Origin: Steroidobacteraceae bacterium
GTDB lineage: Bacteria; Pseudomonadota; Gammaproteobacteria; Steroidobacterales; Steroidobacteraceae
Direction: 5' to 3'
NCBI GenBank assembly: GCA_041395505.1
Contig: JAWLAG010000001.1
Span: 1,736,001 to 1,800,000 of the forward strand
DNA length: 64,000 nucleotides
The notes beneath the pieces are model-generated. The model searched no databases. It saw only the letters and a program-made list of their open reading frames with translations, and was not told where the DNA came from. The position numbers and the translations under genes were made by a program. Below are positions 48,678 to 58,592 of the stretch, piece after piece (within the stretch, counting starts at the first letter, position 1; the number at the start of each line of letters is the position of its first letter).

Positions 48678-48750
48678 TTGCGCCTCTCCCAGAGCATTTC
48701 GGGCCGTCTCCGCCGTCACGCCGGGACGGGGGGATCAGCCGATGGGGGCG

Positions 48751-48779
48751 AGTGTAAAGGGCTCTAGTGTTTTAGTCAA
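48751..48779 (-). promoter_or_regulatory. Promoter of the RND efflux operon
   Basis: On the minus strand: TTGACT (48779-48774), exactly 17 bp, TACACT (48756-48751), matching consensus in 5 and 4 of 6. The start would be near 48744, 67 nt before the adaptor ATG. The -35 lies in the centre of the palindrome at 48764-48791, so a bound repressor would block polymerase. Confidence 0.6.
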
Positions 48780-48791
48780 CTAAAACACTAG
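48764..48791. promoter_or_regulatory. 28-bp palindromic operator, TetR-type candidate
   Basis: Perfect 13-bp arms, CTAGTGTTTTAGT and ACTAAAACACTAG, around a CA spacer. AT-rich arms of this size next to an efflux operon are typical of TetR-family operators. No regulator gene is adjacent, so the repressor must be encoded elsewhere. The prc stop codon (48790-48788) lies inside the repeat. A 2-nt centre and no U-tract argue against a terminator. Confidence 0.6.
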
Positions 48792-50902
48792 TTCTGCTCA
48801 GATTGCGCGGTGCGGGTCGTTCCGGGCCGGGTCGGGTTGTCGCGAACCATGTCGGCCATGACCTGGGCTGCCTGGTCGAGCACAGCGTCAGGGAGCTTGT
48901 CGAATTCGATATCGCTGACTGCCTTGAGCGCTGGCTCGCCCTTGCTCTCGCGACGCGCATTTTCGCGTGACAGGCGCGCAGCGTCTTCGGCGTCGCGTTC
49001 GTTGCGACGCTGGGCCAGGTTCAAGGAAACACGCTGTTGTTTGCGAAGCTCGCGGTTCGCCGCAATGTCTTCCTGCAACCAGCGGTAGTCGGGGTCGTTG
49101 GCCGCCCGTTTGTCTTCCATATGGGCAAGCTCCGGCAGCTCCCGGTTGACGCCGGTCGCGCGCTGGTAGGAAACCGGCGAAATGCGGTCCCAGGGCAGGG
49201 CGGCGTCCAGGGCGCTCTCTCCGAAGTCCTGCATGTCGATGGGTGAACTGAGGGCAATGTCCGGTTCGACGCCTCGATGCTGGGTGCTCTCTCCCGATAC
49301 GCGGTAGAACTTGCCCACCGTAACGGTCAACTGGCCGCTGGCCGCGGATTGTCCGCCGCGGCCCAGCGTGACGAGATTCTGGACAGTGCCTTTGCCAAAG
49401 GTCGTCTGGCCCATTACGACGCCGCGCCGATAGTCCTGGATTGCGCCGGCGAAGATTTCCGACGCGGAGGCGCTGAAGCGATCGACCAGAACGGCGAGCG
49501 GGCCTGAATAGGCGACGCCGGATTCCGGGTCATCGAGGACCTCACGCTCACCATTGGAAAATTGCACCTGCACCACGGGGCCGCGGTCTATGAACAATCC
49601 CGTCAGCGATTGGGCCTCCGGCAACAAGCCGCCGCCGTTCCCGCGCAAATCCAGAATAAGGCCATCCATCTTCTCCTTACGCAACTCGCGAAGAAGGCGT
49701 CTGACGTCGCGCGTGGTGCTGCGGTAATCGGGATCGCCCGCCTGCATGGCTGCGACGTCCTGGTAGAACGCAGGCACGGTGATGACGCCGATGCGGTAGT
49801 CCGTGCCATCGCGATGCAGGGTCTCGACGCGCTTCTGCGCAGCCTGCGCCTCGAGCGTAATCTTGTTGCGCGTGAGACTGATGACCTTCTCGTTGCTGCC
49901 GGGCGCTGCTCCGGCTGGCAACAGCTGTAGTCTGACGATGGTGTCGCGTTTGCCGCGGATCAGTTGCACGACGTCGTCGAGCCGCCAGCCAATGACATCC
50001 TGGATGGGGCCGTCGGCTCCCTGCGCGACCCCTGTGATGCGATCGTTGACTCCGAGCGTACCCGCCGTTGCCGCAGGCCCGCCTTCGATGATGTTGATGA
50101 CCGTTACATAGTCGTCGGTCAACTGCAATGATGCGCCGATGCCGTCGTAATTGAGCGCCATAGCGATCCGATACTCCTCGCTCTGCCGCGGCGAGAAATA
50201 GCTCGAGTGCGGATCGTAGGTGCGGGCATACGCGTTCATGAAATTCTCGAACACATCGTCCGCCGAAATCTGGTCCACGCGCTTCAATGTGCGCGAATAC
50301 CGATCAGTCAAGGTCTTGCTTGCTTCAGCCCAGGTCTTGCCGGCCAGAAGCAGTGACAGGCCGTCGCTCTTGACACGCTTGCGCCACAGTTCGTCGAGCT
50401 CGGCACCGCTCTGTGCCCACGGCACGTCTTTGCGGTCGAATTCGTAGTATTCGTCCACCTGCCAATCGGGCTCCTGCGCAAGGAGCTTGATGGCCTTCGC
50501 CAGGCGTTCCCGGTTGCGCTGCTGGAAGCGATTGAACATGAGGAACGCAGGTTCGATCTGGCCCGTGCGTATCATGTCGTCGAATTGCGTCTGGTAGCGC
50601 GAGAACTCGGCGATGTCGTCGGCCAGCAGATAGGCGTGCTGGCTATCGAGCGATTCCAGGTAGCGTTTGAAAATCTGCACCGACATGCTGTCGTCGATGC
50701 GCGCCTGCCGATAATGCTGCCGCTCGAGTATGGCGCCAATCTGACGTGCGACGGCTTTTTGCTCGACCGTGGGCGCGATGGCGTCGGCAGGTAGCAGCCC
50801 GGTTCCCGCGGGAACGGCGCTCGAGCGCGCGAGCGCGAGCAGGCTCAGGACGAGTAGAAGGGCGAAGAGGGTGGCCGCGGTGCGGCGAGACAGTGCGTGC
50901 AT
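48788..50902 (-). CDS. prc: Carboxy-terminal processing protease Prc/Tsp
   Basis: 704 residues from ATG 50902. Signal or anchor sequence (about 8-27), DUF3340-like N-domain, PDZ (about 245-330), S41 catalytic core with S479 in SASASE and K504 in FGKGT, and a helical C-terminal DUF3340 region. Periplasmic protease that trims cell-wall enzymes and degrades tagged proteins. Its stop falls in the RND operator. Confidence 0.95.
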   Translation of the reverse strand: MHALSRRTAATLFALLLVLSLLALARSSAVPAGTGLLPADAIAPTVEQKAVARQIGAILERQHYRQARIDDSMSVQIFKRYLESLDSQHAYLLADDIAEFSRYQTQFDDMIRTGQIEPAFLMFNRFQQRNRERLAKAIKLLAQEPDWQVDEYYEFDRKDVPWAQSGAELDELWRKRVKSDGLSLLLAGKTWAEASKTLTDRYSRTLKRVDQISADDVFENFMNAYARTYDPHSSYFSPRQSEEYRIAMALNYDGIGASLQLTDDYVTVINIIEGGPAATAGTLGVNDRITGVAQGADGPIQDVIGWRLDDVVQLIRGKRDTIVRLQLLPAGAAPGSNEKVISLTRNKITLEAQAAQKRVETLHRDGTDYRIGVITVPAFYQDVAAMQAGDPDYRSTTRDVRRLLRELRKEKMDGLILDLRGNGGGLLPEAQSLTGLFIDRGPVVQVQFSNGEREVLDDPESGVAYSGPLAVLVDRFSASASEIFAGAIQDYRRGVVMGQTTFGKGTVQNLVTLGRGGQSAASGQLTVTVGKFYRVSGESTQHRGVEPDIALSSPIDMQDFGESALDAALPWDRISPVSYQRATGVNRELPELAHMEDKRAANDPDYRWLQEDIAANRELRKQQRVSLNLAQRRNERDAEDAARLSRENARRESKGEPALKAVSDIEFDKLPDAVLDQAAQVMADMVRDNPTRPGTTRTAQSEQN

Positions 50903-50909
50903 TGCGCCT

Positions 50910-50915
50910 ACAATA
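50910..50915 (-). promoter_or_regulatory. -10-like box close to the prc start
   Basis: TATTGT on the minus strand (50915-50910) ends 7 nt before the prc ATG at 50902. No good -35 seen. If active it gives a near-leaderless mRNA. Weak prediction, listed because the same spacing occurs at queG/nnr and the DUF1249 gene. Confidence 0.25.
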
Positions 50916-51007
50916 GTGGTCCGGTTTTCAGTTAGACTGCAAGAGTCCAAGGCTAGTTCTCCAGGGGCCTGCGGGCAAGCGGTTCGCGATCAGAGGCGGT
51001 TGGCAAA

Positions 51008-51307
51008 TTGCGTCCATTGGCAGTATTGCTCGGAATCGTGATGGGCTCGACAGTTTCCATCGCCAGCGCGCTCCTGCTGACCTGGATCGTGTTCCTGCTG
51101 CTGCCCGAGTACAAGGCCCGCCTTGCGGCCGAATCGGTGACATTACTGCGCTCGTTTGCAGTGGTCGCGACGCTTGCGATCTTTGCCATTGTGAGCTTCC
51201 GAGTTGAACTCAGGCTGAACCCGCGCCGTTGGCTCGCGCATCTGGCTCTGGTGGCGATGATCCTGGTCGCGGTATGGTTCTTCTGGCCGCAACGGTACGG
51301 CGGCTGA
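51008..51307 (+). CDS. Small membrane protein, unknown
   Basis: 99 residues, TTG start (other TTG codons follow in frame). Three hydrophobic helices: about 4-32, 46-62 and 77-93. No family recognised. It lies divergent from prc and 42 bp before the M28 peptidase on the same strand. Existence as a real gene is supported by the clean membrane pattern and by filling the gap, not by homology. Confidence 0.6.
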   Translation: MRPLAVLLGIVMGSTVSIASALLLTWIVFLLLPEYKARLAAESVTLLRSFAVVATLAIFAIVSFRVELRLNPRRWLAHLALVAMILVAVWFFWPQRYGG

Positions 51308-51349
51308 CCGACCGCTCGGCTCGATTCTGCAAGACTGACGAGGTTCAAA

Positions 51350-53002
51350 ATGCGCATCTGTTTCGCACCAATTCTTGCAATGACTCTGTTGGCCGCAGGC
51401 TGCGGCACGGTCGCGCAACAGCCCGCGGCGGCCCCTGTGGTCACCGAGGACAGCTTCAGAGCGCATCTCGCGCAACTCGCCAGCGATGAATTCGAAGGCC
51501 GCAAACCGACGACTCGCGGCGAGGAGCGGACCATTGCCTACCTCAGCGAGAATTTCGAGCACCTGGGTCTGAAGCCGGCCAATGGTACGAGCTATCTTCA
51601 GGATGTGCCGCTCGTCGAGTTGACCGCCGCCTCGGACGCGAGCCTCGAGTTCGATGGCGGCAAGTCGGGCAGGAAGGCGCTGCGCTACGGCGATGACATG
51701 GTGATCTGGACCAAGCGTGTCGTCCAGCAAAGCGGCATTGCGGACAGCCCGCTGGTGTTCGTCGGTTACGGCATCGTCGCACCAGAGTATGGCTGGAACG
51801 ACTACCAGGGCATCGACATGCGCGGCAAGACAGCCGTCATATTGATCAATGATCCCGGTTTTGCGACCTCGGATCCGAAGTTGTTCAACGGCCGAGCCAT
51901 GACCTACTACGGCCGCTGGGTCTACAAGTACGAGGAAGCGGCACGCCAGGGCGCTGCTGCGGCCATCATCATCCACGATACCGAGCCAGCGGCGTATCCA
52001 TGGCAGACGGTCGTGACAAGTTGGACCGGACCGCAGCTCGATATGCAATCAGCCGACGGTAATGCCGGGCGGGTAGCGGTGGAAGGTTGGATCCAGAAGC
52101 CAATCGCGTCGGCCCTGTTCGCCGAGGCTGGTCTCGATCTCGATCAGGCGATGCTTGCGGCCCGGACGAAGGGTTTCCGGCCGACGCCGTTGGCGGGCCT
52201 CACCGCGAGCGCGCAGTTGCGTAATGCGATCCGTCGTGCAAATTCACACAATGTTGCAGCCATCCTGCCCGGGCGCTCACGTCCGAACGAGTACATCATG
52301 TACATGGCGCACTGGGACCACCTTGGCCGCATGCTCGGTGGGCAGCCTGACACGATATTCAACGGCGCAATCGACAATGCAACGGGGACTGCCGGATTGC
52401 TCGCAATAGCAGAGGCTCTGGCTGCCGCCGGAGCGCAGGAACGTTCAATAATGTTTGTTTCCGTCACGGCCGAAGAGTCGGGACTGCTCGGCTCGGCCTA
52501 CTACGCAGCCAACCCGCTCGTGCCTTTGCGCGACACCGTGGCGGTATTCAATATGGATGCGATGCACTTCGGCGGTCGCACGCGCGATGTCACCGTTGTC
52601 GGGTATGGCGCTTCGGAGCTCGACGATTACCTCAAGCGCGCCGCCGTCCGCCAGGATCGAATTGTCGAGCCTGAACCGACGCCGGAAAAGGGTTTTTACT
52701 ATCGGTCCGATCACTTCAACATGGCGAAGAAAGGCGTGCCGGCCTTGTACATCAAGCTGGGAATCGATGACCGCGAGCACGGCAGGGACTGGGGCCGCGA
52801 GCAATTGGAGAAATTCACTGCAACCTGCTATCACCAGACCTGCGACAACTACAGCCCTGACGTGCGGCTCGATGGTTCAACCGAGGATCTGAACCTGTTG
52901 CTGTCCATTGGTCGAGAGATCGCCAACGACGGCCAATATCCCAACTGGCGCGCCGGCAACGAATTTCGTGCGATTCGCGACCGCAGCCGGGCTGAAGACT
53001 AG
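51350..53002 (+). CDS. M28-family zinc aminopeptidase, lipoprotein
   Basis: 550 residues. Lipobox LAAGC (Cys18). PA-like insert about 120-280, then the M28 core: His in MAHWDHLG, bridging Asp in GAIDNATGTAG, EE in TAEESGLLG, Asp in FNMDAM and a His near YHQTCDNY. Cell-envelope peptidase of the glutamyl-aminopeptidase-like type; substrates unknown. Its TAG overlaps the stop of the next, opposite gene (CTAG). Confidence 0.9.
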   Translation: MRICFAPILAMTLLAAGCGTVAQQPAAAPVVTEDSFRAHLAQLASDEFEGRKPTTRGEERTIAYLSENFEHLGLKPANGTSYLQDVPLVELTAASDASLEFDGGKSGRKALRYGDDMVIWTKRVVQQSGIADSPLVFVGYGIVAPEYGWNDYQGIDMRGKTAVILINDPGFATSDPKLFNGRAMTYYGRWVYKYEEAARQGAAAAIIIHDTEPAAYPWQTVVTSWTGPQLDMQSADGNAGRVAVEGWIQKPIASALFAEAGLDLDQAMLAARTKGFRPTPLAGLTASAQLRNAIRRANSHNVAAILPGRSRPNEYIMYMAHWDHLGRMLGGQPDTIFNGAIDNATGTAGLLAIAEALAAAGAQERSIMFVSVTAEESGLLGSAYYAANPLVPLRDTVAVFNMDAMHFGGRTRDVTVVGYGASELDDYLKRAAVRQDRIVEPEPTPEKGFYYRSDHFNMAKKGVPALYIKLGIDDREHGRDWGREQLEKFTATCYHQTCDNYSPDVRLDGSTEDLNLLLSIGREIANDGQYPNWRAGNEFRAIRDRSRAED

Positions 53003-53205
53003 CGCCGATACTGATGCGACGCCCAGCCCTTGAGGCGGCTGCGTGATGTCTCGGTGTCGTAGGGATCGAAGCCGCGTCCAGCCTCGTTCTCGCTGAGCTT
53101 GTCCATCAGAAGCGCGCTGACCCGCGATCGCGTCTCACGTACGCGCTGCTCGGCATTCTCTGGCTGTGTTGGCCGGTTCCGCTCCGGCCGCAATTCGTTT
53201 TTCAT
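52999..53205 (-). CDS. Small conserved-looking hypothetical protein
   Basis: 68 residues from ATG 53205, highly charged and soluble. The tail GRGFDPYDTETSRSRLKGW has the look of short gammaproteobacterial hypotheticals with a FDPY motif, though I cannot name the family. Convergent with the M28 gene. A 15-bp palindrome lies about 50 bp upstream. Confidence 0.6.
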   Translation of the reverse strand: MKNELRPERNRPTQPENAEQRVRETRSRVSALLMDKLSENEAGRGFDPYDTETSRSRLKGWASHQYRR

Positions 53206-53255
53206 CCTCGGCTTCCCCTGCCGCCGCCGGATTCTTGTAGTCTGGCGTGACGGCA

Positions 53256-53270
53256 GGGCAATTATTGCCC
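53256..53270. repeat. Palindrome upstream of the 68-residue gene
   Basis: GGGCAA, TTA, TTGCCC: perfect 6-bp arms in a 153-bp gap (53206-53358) otherwise without features. No U-tract follows on either strand, so operator is a better guess than terminator. Confidence 0.35.
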
Positions 53271-53358
53271 ACTGTCCCCAATCGCCGACAGCGACGCCGG
53301 CGTTATGCGATGCAGGTCGCACTTCAACGGCAGTTTGCGCGACATAATCCGACTTGCG

Positions 53359-53691
53359 CTACTCGTTGAGGCTCGCCTGTCGCGGCAGGCGCCTGAATGC
53401 CACGACCAGGCCGCGCGCGATGAGCAGCATGACCCAAGGTCCGAGCACCGCGAGCCAGTTTGCTTCCTGCAATCGGAACAGGCCGGCGAAGTAGTCGCCC
53501 GCGAACGACCAGACGCCGCCGTGTGCGTAGCGCCCAAGTGCTGCGTTTCCGACTGCGTATACAGCCGCTGGCACCAGCGTGACTCCCACGAGCAGCGCGC
53601 CGGCCAGCAGCAGACCTTCGCGCCGCAACAGGCTGCCGGTCCTGTAGTATTCGATCAGCTTTCTCAACGGCGATCCCCGGTCCGAACTCAC
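53359..53691 (-). CDS. Predicted membrane protein, unknown
   Basis: 110 residues from GTG 53691 (a TTG at 53694 is just upstream). Two hydrophobic segments, about 27-48 and 78-96, separated by an aromatic/Gly-rich loop. No family recognised. Divergent from the Gfo/Idh gene, 23 bp apart. Confidence 0.6.
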   Translation of the reverse strand: MSSDRGSPLRKLIEYYRTGSLLRREGLLLAGALLVGVTLVPAAVYAVGNAALGRYAHGGVWSFAGDYFAGLFRLQEANWLAVLGPWVMLLIARGLVVAFRRLPRQASLNE

Positions 53692-53714
53692 CAAGCGACA
53701 TCTTAGCGTTACCC

Positions 53715-54677
53715 ATGAAGAAAATCCGCGCTGCCGTCATTGGTGCAGGCTATCTGGGCAGATTCCATGCCCAGAAATATGCGGCGCATGGCGATGTGGA
53801 ACTGGTCGCGGTCGTCGATCCCTCCGCGGAGCGTCGACAGGCAGTCGCTCGCGAATTGGGCTGCGAGGCGTTGGCCGACATCGGCAGTCTGCTCGGCAGG
53901 GTCGAGGCCGTGAGCGTGGCGACGCCGACACCTGCCCACTTCAACATTGCGCGCGAGTTCCTGCTCGCTGGCACGCACGTGCTTGTCGAGAAGCCCATTA
54001 CCGTGAGCGCAGCCGATGCGCGCGAGCTGATCGGGCTGGCGGAGCAACAGCGCGTGGTGCTTCAAGTCGGGCATCTGGAGCGCTTCAATCCGGCAATACT
54101 TGCCGTAGATCCCCATGTGAGCCAACCGCGTTTCATCGAAAGTCAGCGGCTCGCGCCGTTTCGCGAGCGCGGCACCGATGTCAATGTCGTTCTCGACCTG
54201 ATGATCCATGATCTTGATATCGTGCTGTCGCTGGTGCGTAGCGATATCGTTGCCCTCGAGGCGATCGGCACCGCAGTTTTCTCGCCGCAGATCGATATCG
54301 CCAATGCACGCCTGCGATTCGCCAACGGTTGTGTTGCCAACATCACGGCGAGTCGAGTAAGCCTGAAGACCGAGCGTAAGCTGCGTATGTTCGAGGACGC
54401 AGCCTATCTGTCGCTGGATCTGCAGCAGCGGATCCTGACGCTCATCCGCCGCCGCGATGGGGCGCCCACCGCAGACGAGTTGCCGGTCGCCATCGAAGAG
54501 CAGAGCTTTCCGGCCGGTGACGCCTTGGCTGCGGAAATCGACTCGTTTCTGCGCTGCATCGCGACCGGTACGGCGCCCTTGGTTGGCGGCGCCGATGGCT
54601 TGCGCGCGCTTGAGGCGGCGCTGCGCATCACCGAGCTCGTGCAAAGCGGAGTTTCCGACCGCGGGCCGGCACGTTAG
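53715..54677 (+). CDS. Gfo/Idh/MocA-family oxidoreductase
   Basis: 320 residues. Rossmann N-domain with GAGYLG at 10-15 and the VEKPIT motif (Lys of the active site, near residue 94), then the MocA-type C-domain with DLMIHDLDIVLSL. Probably acts on a sugar or a nucleotide sugar with NAD(P). Similar proteins are often near lpxA/lpxB, but no lipid A gene is here. Confidence 0.88.
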   Translation: MKKIRAAVIGAGYLGRFHAQKYAAHGDVELVAVVDPSAERRQAVARELGCEALADIGSLLGRVEAVSVATPTPAHFNIAREFLLAGTHVLVEKPITVSAADARELIGLAEQQRVVLQVGHLERFNPAILAVDPHVSQPRFIESQRLAPFRERGTDVNVVLDLMIHDLDIVLSLVRSDIVALEAIGTAVFSPQIDIANARLRFANGCVANITASRVSLKTERKLRMFEDAAYLSLDLQQRILTLIRRRDGAPTADELPVAIEEQSFPAGDALAAEIDSFLRCIATGTAPLVGGADGLRALEAALRITELVQSGVSDRGPAR

Positions 54678-54739
54678 CTGCGCCCGTGGCTCTCTGGGCC
54701 GCTCTTGAAACACCGCTGCATCGCCCCGATAAAGGCGTC

Positions 54740-55444
54740 ATGGCGAACACAAATCAACTGATCCAGCCCGCGGGGCCAAACCTGGTCATCGACCTGGTTG
54801 CCGATTTCATTTGTCCATGGTCGTTCATCGGCGTGCGCCGACTCGGCGTTGCGCTGCGCAACTTCTCCAGTCAGACACCGCCGGTGTTCAGGTGGCATGG
54901 ATTGCGGATGCATGCGGGTGATGCCGCGCCGCCGCAGGACTGGGCGAGCCATCTTGCGACCAGGCTGCCGCCTGGCGTCAGTGCCGGCATGGCGGAGCAG
55001 GGGCTGCGGGAGGCCGGAAGGGAATTCGGCATTGGATTTCGCTTCGATTCCATACGCAATGTGGCCGATACCGGTGAAGCGCACCGGCTGGTGCACCTCG
55101 CGGCCGCCGAGGGCCTGCAGGGCGCGCTCGCCGACAGGCTTTTCCGCGGCTATTTCGAACTCGGCGAGGATCTGACCGAGGCCGGGAGCCTTGTGCAAAT
55201 CGGGCGGGACGCGGGTCTCGGCGAAGAGTCGTTGCGGCGCTTCACCGACAGCGAAGAAGGACTCGATTCAGTGCGTGCCGACGAAGCGAGGTTGCGATCG
55301 TTGGGTGTCACCGCGACGCCCAACCTGTTGCTGAACCACCACGTCCTGGTGCCCGGTTCAGCTGATGTCCCGACCTACGTCGCAGCGCTCGACAGGGCAC
55401 TGTTTCCGCAACTGACAGACCAGTCGCAGCAACGGTTGCACTGA
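54740..55444 (+). CDS. DsbA-family (FrnE-like) thioredoxin-fold protein
   Basis: 234 residues from ATG 54740, with AAAGG nearby; GTG at 54686 would add 18 residues. The active site reads CPWS at 25-28: the second Cys of CxxC is Ser. A helical insert (about 60-170) and the TATPNLLL cis-Pro loop are present. No signal peptide, so it is cytoplasmic, like FrnE or HCCA isomerases. Confidence 0.85.
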   Translation: MANTNQLIQPAGPNLVIDLVADFICPWSFIGVRRLGVALRNFSSQTPPVFRWHGLRMHAGDAAPPQDWASHLATRLPPGVSAGMAEQGLREAGREFGIGFRFDSIRNVADTGEAHRLVHLAAAEGLQGALADRLFRGYFELGEDLTEAGSLVQIGRDAGLGEESLRRFTDSEEGLDSVRADEARLRSLGVTATPNLLLNHHVLVPGSADVPTYVAALDRALFPQLTDQSQQRLH

Positions 55445-55500
55445 GCTCGGCGCCGCTCCTGCTGAGGTGCTGGCCCCGGATTGGGGTATTCTTGCACTTC

Positions 55501-56400
<900 letters not shown>

Positions 56401-56425
56401 GCGCCGGCACGGCTGTGCAGACTGC

Positions 56426-57850
56426 ATGTCGTTGAGCCTGGCGGAAAGATTCCTCTCCACGAACGGACGGGCGCGTGCAGGCTCGGTCGTCGCCGAGCTG
56501 CGTTCGCGCTATGGCGAGCGGCTCAGTACGGTGCAGAGCGTTCGCGAGCAGCACGGCAAGGGCGAGGCGTTCGACGCAGGTTCGCCGCCCGATGCCGTTG
56601 TCTGGCCCGAGTCGACCGATGAGGTCAGCGCGATCGTCACGCTCTGTGCCGGCCATGACGTGCCGTTGATCCCCTTTGGTGCGGGCACGTCGCTGGAAGG
56701 TCATGTCAGCGCCCCCTATGGCGGCATTTGCTTGGACCTGTCACGAATGAATCAGGTTCTGGCAGTGCATGACATGGACGCTGATTGTGTCGTGCAACCG
56801 GGCATCACCCGCAAGCAGCTGAATGCCTATCTGCGCGACACTGGTCTGCATTTCCCTGTCGATCCCGGTGCAGACGCAAGCGTTGGCGGCATGCTCTCGA
56901 CGCGAGCATCGGGGACGACCACGGTGCGCTACGGCGCGATGAGCCAGCAGGTTCTTGCGCTGCAGGCGGTACTTGCCGACGGCCGGGTCGTGCGATGCGG
57001 TACGCGTGCCCGAAAATCTGCCGCGGGTTACGACCTCGTGCGCCTGTTCGTTGGCGCCGAGGGAACGCTCGGCGTGGTTACCGAAATCACGCTGCGGCTG
57101 CATCCGCGGCCTGATGCGGCAGGTACCCTGCGTTGTTCGTTCGCGAGCATGCGCGATGCCGTGGACACCGTGGTGGCGCTCAGCCAGTCCGGAACCAGCA
57201 TCACGCGAATCGAATTCCTGGACGAAGTGCAGGTACGCGCCTGCAATGCCTACGCCAGTGAGCGGCTGCCCGAACAACCGCTGCTGCTGATCGAGTTCCA
57301 GGGTCAGGCAACAGCGGTGGCCGAGCAGCTGCAGCTGGCACGCGCGCTGGTTGGACAATTTGACGGACAGGTGGTTGGTGAGGCAGAGAACGACGCCGAA
57401 CGCGACCGGCTGTGGAAAGTGCGTCACAACGCTTATTTCGCAGCCCTCGCGCTGCGACCAGGCTGCCGTGCCGTGGTTGCGGATGTTTGCGTGCCTCTCA
57501 GTGAGCTGACCGAGAGCGTGATCGCCGCGCGCTCGGCGATCGACTCGGCACGGCTGCTCGCGCCCATGGTGGGACACGTTGGCGATGGCAACTTTCATGT
57601 CGTTTTCCTGGTCGACCCGTCATCGCCCCAGGAGTTCGAGCGCGCTTCGGCAGTCTATGATGCACTGATCGACCGCGCGCTGTCGGTAGGCGGCACCTGC
57701 ACGGGTGAGCATGGAATCGGGTTCGGCAAACGAGAAAAGCTGGTGAAGGAGGCAGGGCCTGAGGTCGTGGGTCTGATGCAAGCCGTCAAGCGGGCCTGGG
57801 ATCCGAACGGGATTCTCAATCCCGGCAAGATCTTTCTCGACGAACCCTGA
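56426..57850 (+). CDS. FAD-linked oxidase, D-lactate dehydrogenase type
   Basis: 474 residues. FAD_binding_4 domain (about 55-195; PFGAGTSLEGH) and FAD-oxidase C domain (about 235-470) with GHVGDGNFH and the GEHGIGFGK motif. Closest in layout to D-lactate dehydrogenase (cytochrome) or glycolate oxidase GlcD; the exact 2-hydroxyacid cannot be told. Confidence 0.88.
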   Translation: MSLSLAERFLSTNGRARAGSVVAELRSRYGERLSTVQSVREQHGKGEAFDAGSPPDAVVWPESTDEVSAIVTLCAGHDVPLIPFGAGTSLEGHVSAPYGGICLDLSRMNQVLAVHDMDADCVVQPGITRKQLNAYLRDTGLHFPVDPGADASVGGMLSTRASGTTTVRYGAMSQQVLALQAVLADGRVVRCGTRARKSAAGYDLVRLFVGAEGTLGVVTEITLRLHPRPDAAGTLRCSFASMRDAVDTVVALSQSGTSITRIEFLDEVQVRACNAYASERLPEQPLLLIEFQGQATAVAEQLQLARALVGQFDGQVVGEAENDAERDRLWKVRHNAYFAALALRPGCRAVVADVCVPLSELTESVIAARSAIDSARLLAPMVGHVGDGNFHVVFLVDPSSPQEFERASAVYDALIDRALSVGGTCTGEHGIGFGKREKLVKEAGPEVVGLMQAVKRAWDPNGILNPGKIFLDEP

Positions 57851-57851
57851 C

Positions 57852-57870
57852 GACGGGCGACCGACCCGTC
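57852..57870 (+). terminator. Weak hairpin after the FAD oxidase gene
   Basis: GACGGG, 7-nt loop, CCCGTC, starting 2 bp after the stop. No run of T follows, so intrinsic termination is doubtful. Confidence 0.3.
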
Positions 57871-57884
57871 TGGATACCTGGCCA

Positions 57885-58580
57885 ATGTCGGCACAGCGCA
57901 CTTACCGCGGCAAGATCCTTTTCATGACAAACGGCATTGGCGAGATGGGCCGCGAGTATTTTTCGCTCACGGTGCATGCCGACCGTTCCCGGACGCTTCG
58001 CGTACAGTGCGAGATGGATAACGACAGGCTGTCGCGCGACGTGACCTTGTCCATTGATCGCGAATGGCGGCCGCAGGACGCATTCGTGCGACTCTTTATC
58101 GCCGACCGGTTCGTCGGCTCGAGCTGGTTTTGGTTTTCCGCCGGCCACGCCGTTTGCGAGGGATATACCAGTCGCGAAGGGCGGTTTTCACAAATTTTCG
58201 ATCTCGCCGCGCCGGTTGATTGCTTCGGTACCCACGCCTTGCACGGTGACTCATGGACCGTCGGCCGGTTGCGCCGTCACGCAGGCGGCCCGAACAGCTT
58301 TCAGTTCGTGAATTTCGCGAGTTCATTGTTGGCCAATGGTGGGTCAGGTCCATTGCTCGTGCCGGTCGCACCTGGTTCCGCGCGGGTCCATGACCTGGGC
58401 GATGAGGAGATTTCCGTCCCGGCGGGCGAGTTCACGGCGCGACATGTCCGCGTAGAAGTGCCGGGCGTCGATGATTTTGACATCTGGGCGGCGGGGGACG
58501 ACTGTGTACCGGTGCGATTGACTTCTGATGGATTGAACCAGACTTATGAACTGGTCGAGCTTGCCGGAGAATGGCAATGA
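57885..58580 (+). CDS. Hypothetical beta-rich protein
   Basis: 231 residues, no signal peptide or membrane helix. Sequence is rich in alternating hydrophobic strands and ends with VPAGEFTARHVRVEV, DDFDIWAAGDDCVPVRL, a pattern I associate with DUF3108-like domains, though the match is loose. Lies 12 bp before the SnoaL-like gene, so likely co-transcribed. Confidence 0.65.
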   Translation: MSAQRTYRGKILFMTNGIGEMGREYFSLTVHADRSRTLRVQCEMDNDRLSRDVTLSIDREWRPQDAFVRLFIADRFVGSSWFWFSAGHAVCEGYTSREGRFSQIFDLAAPVDCFGTHALHGDSWTVGRLRRHAGGPNSFQFVNFASSLLANGGSGPLLVPVAPGSARVHDLGDEEISVPAGEFTARHVRVEVPGVDDFDIWAAGDDCVPVRLTSDGLNQTYELVELAGEWQ

Positions 58581-58592
58581 AGGAGATTTGAA

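Noticed and set aside
48764..48791. Palindrome read as a terminator for prc
   Set aside because: Its 13-bp arms have only a 2-nt spacer, the stem is AT-rich and no U-tract follows, so a DNA operator is more likely.
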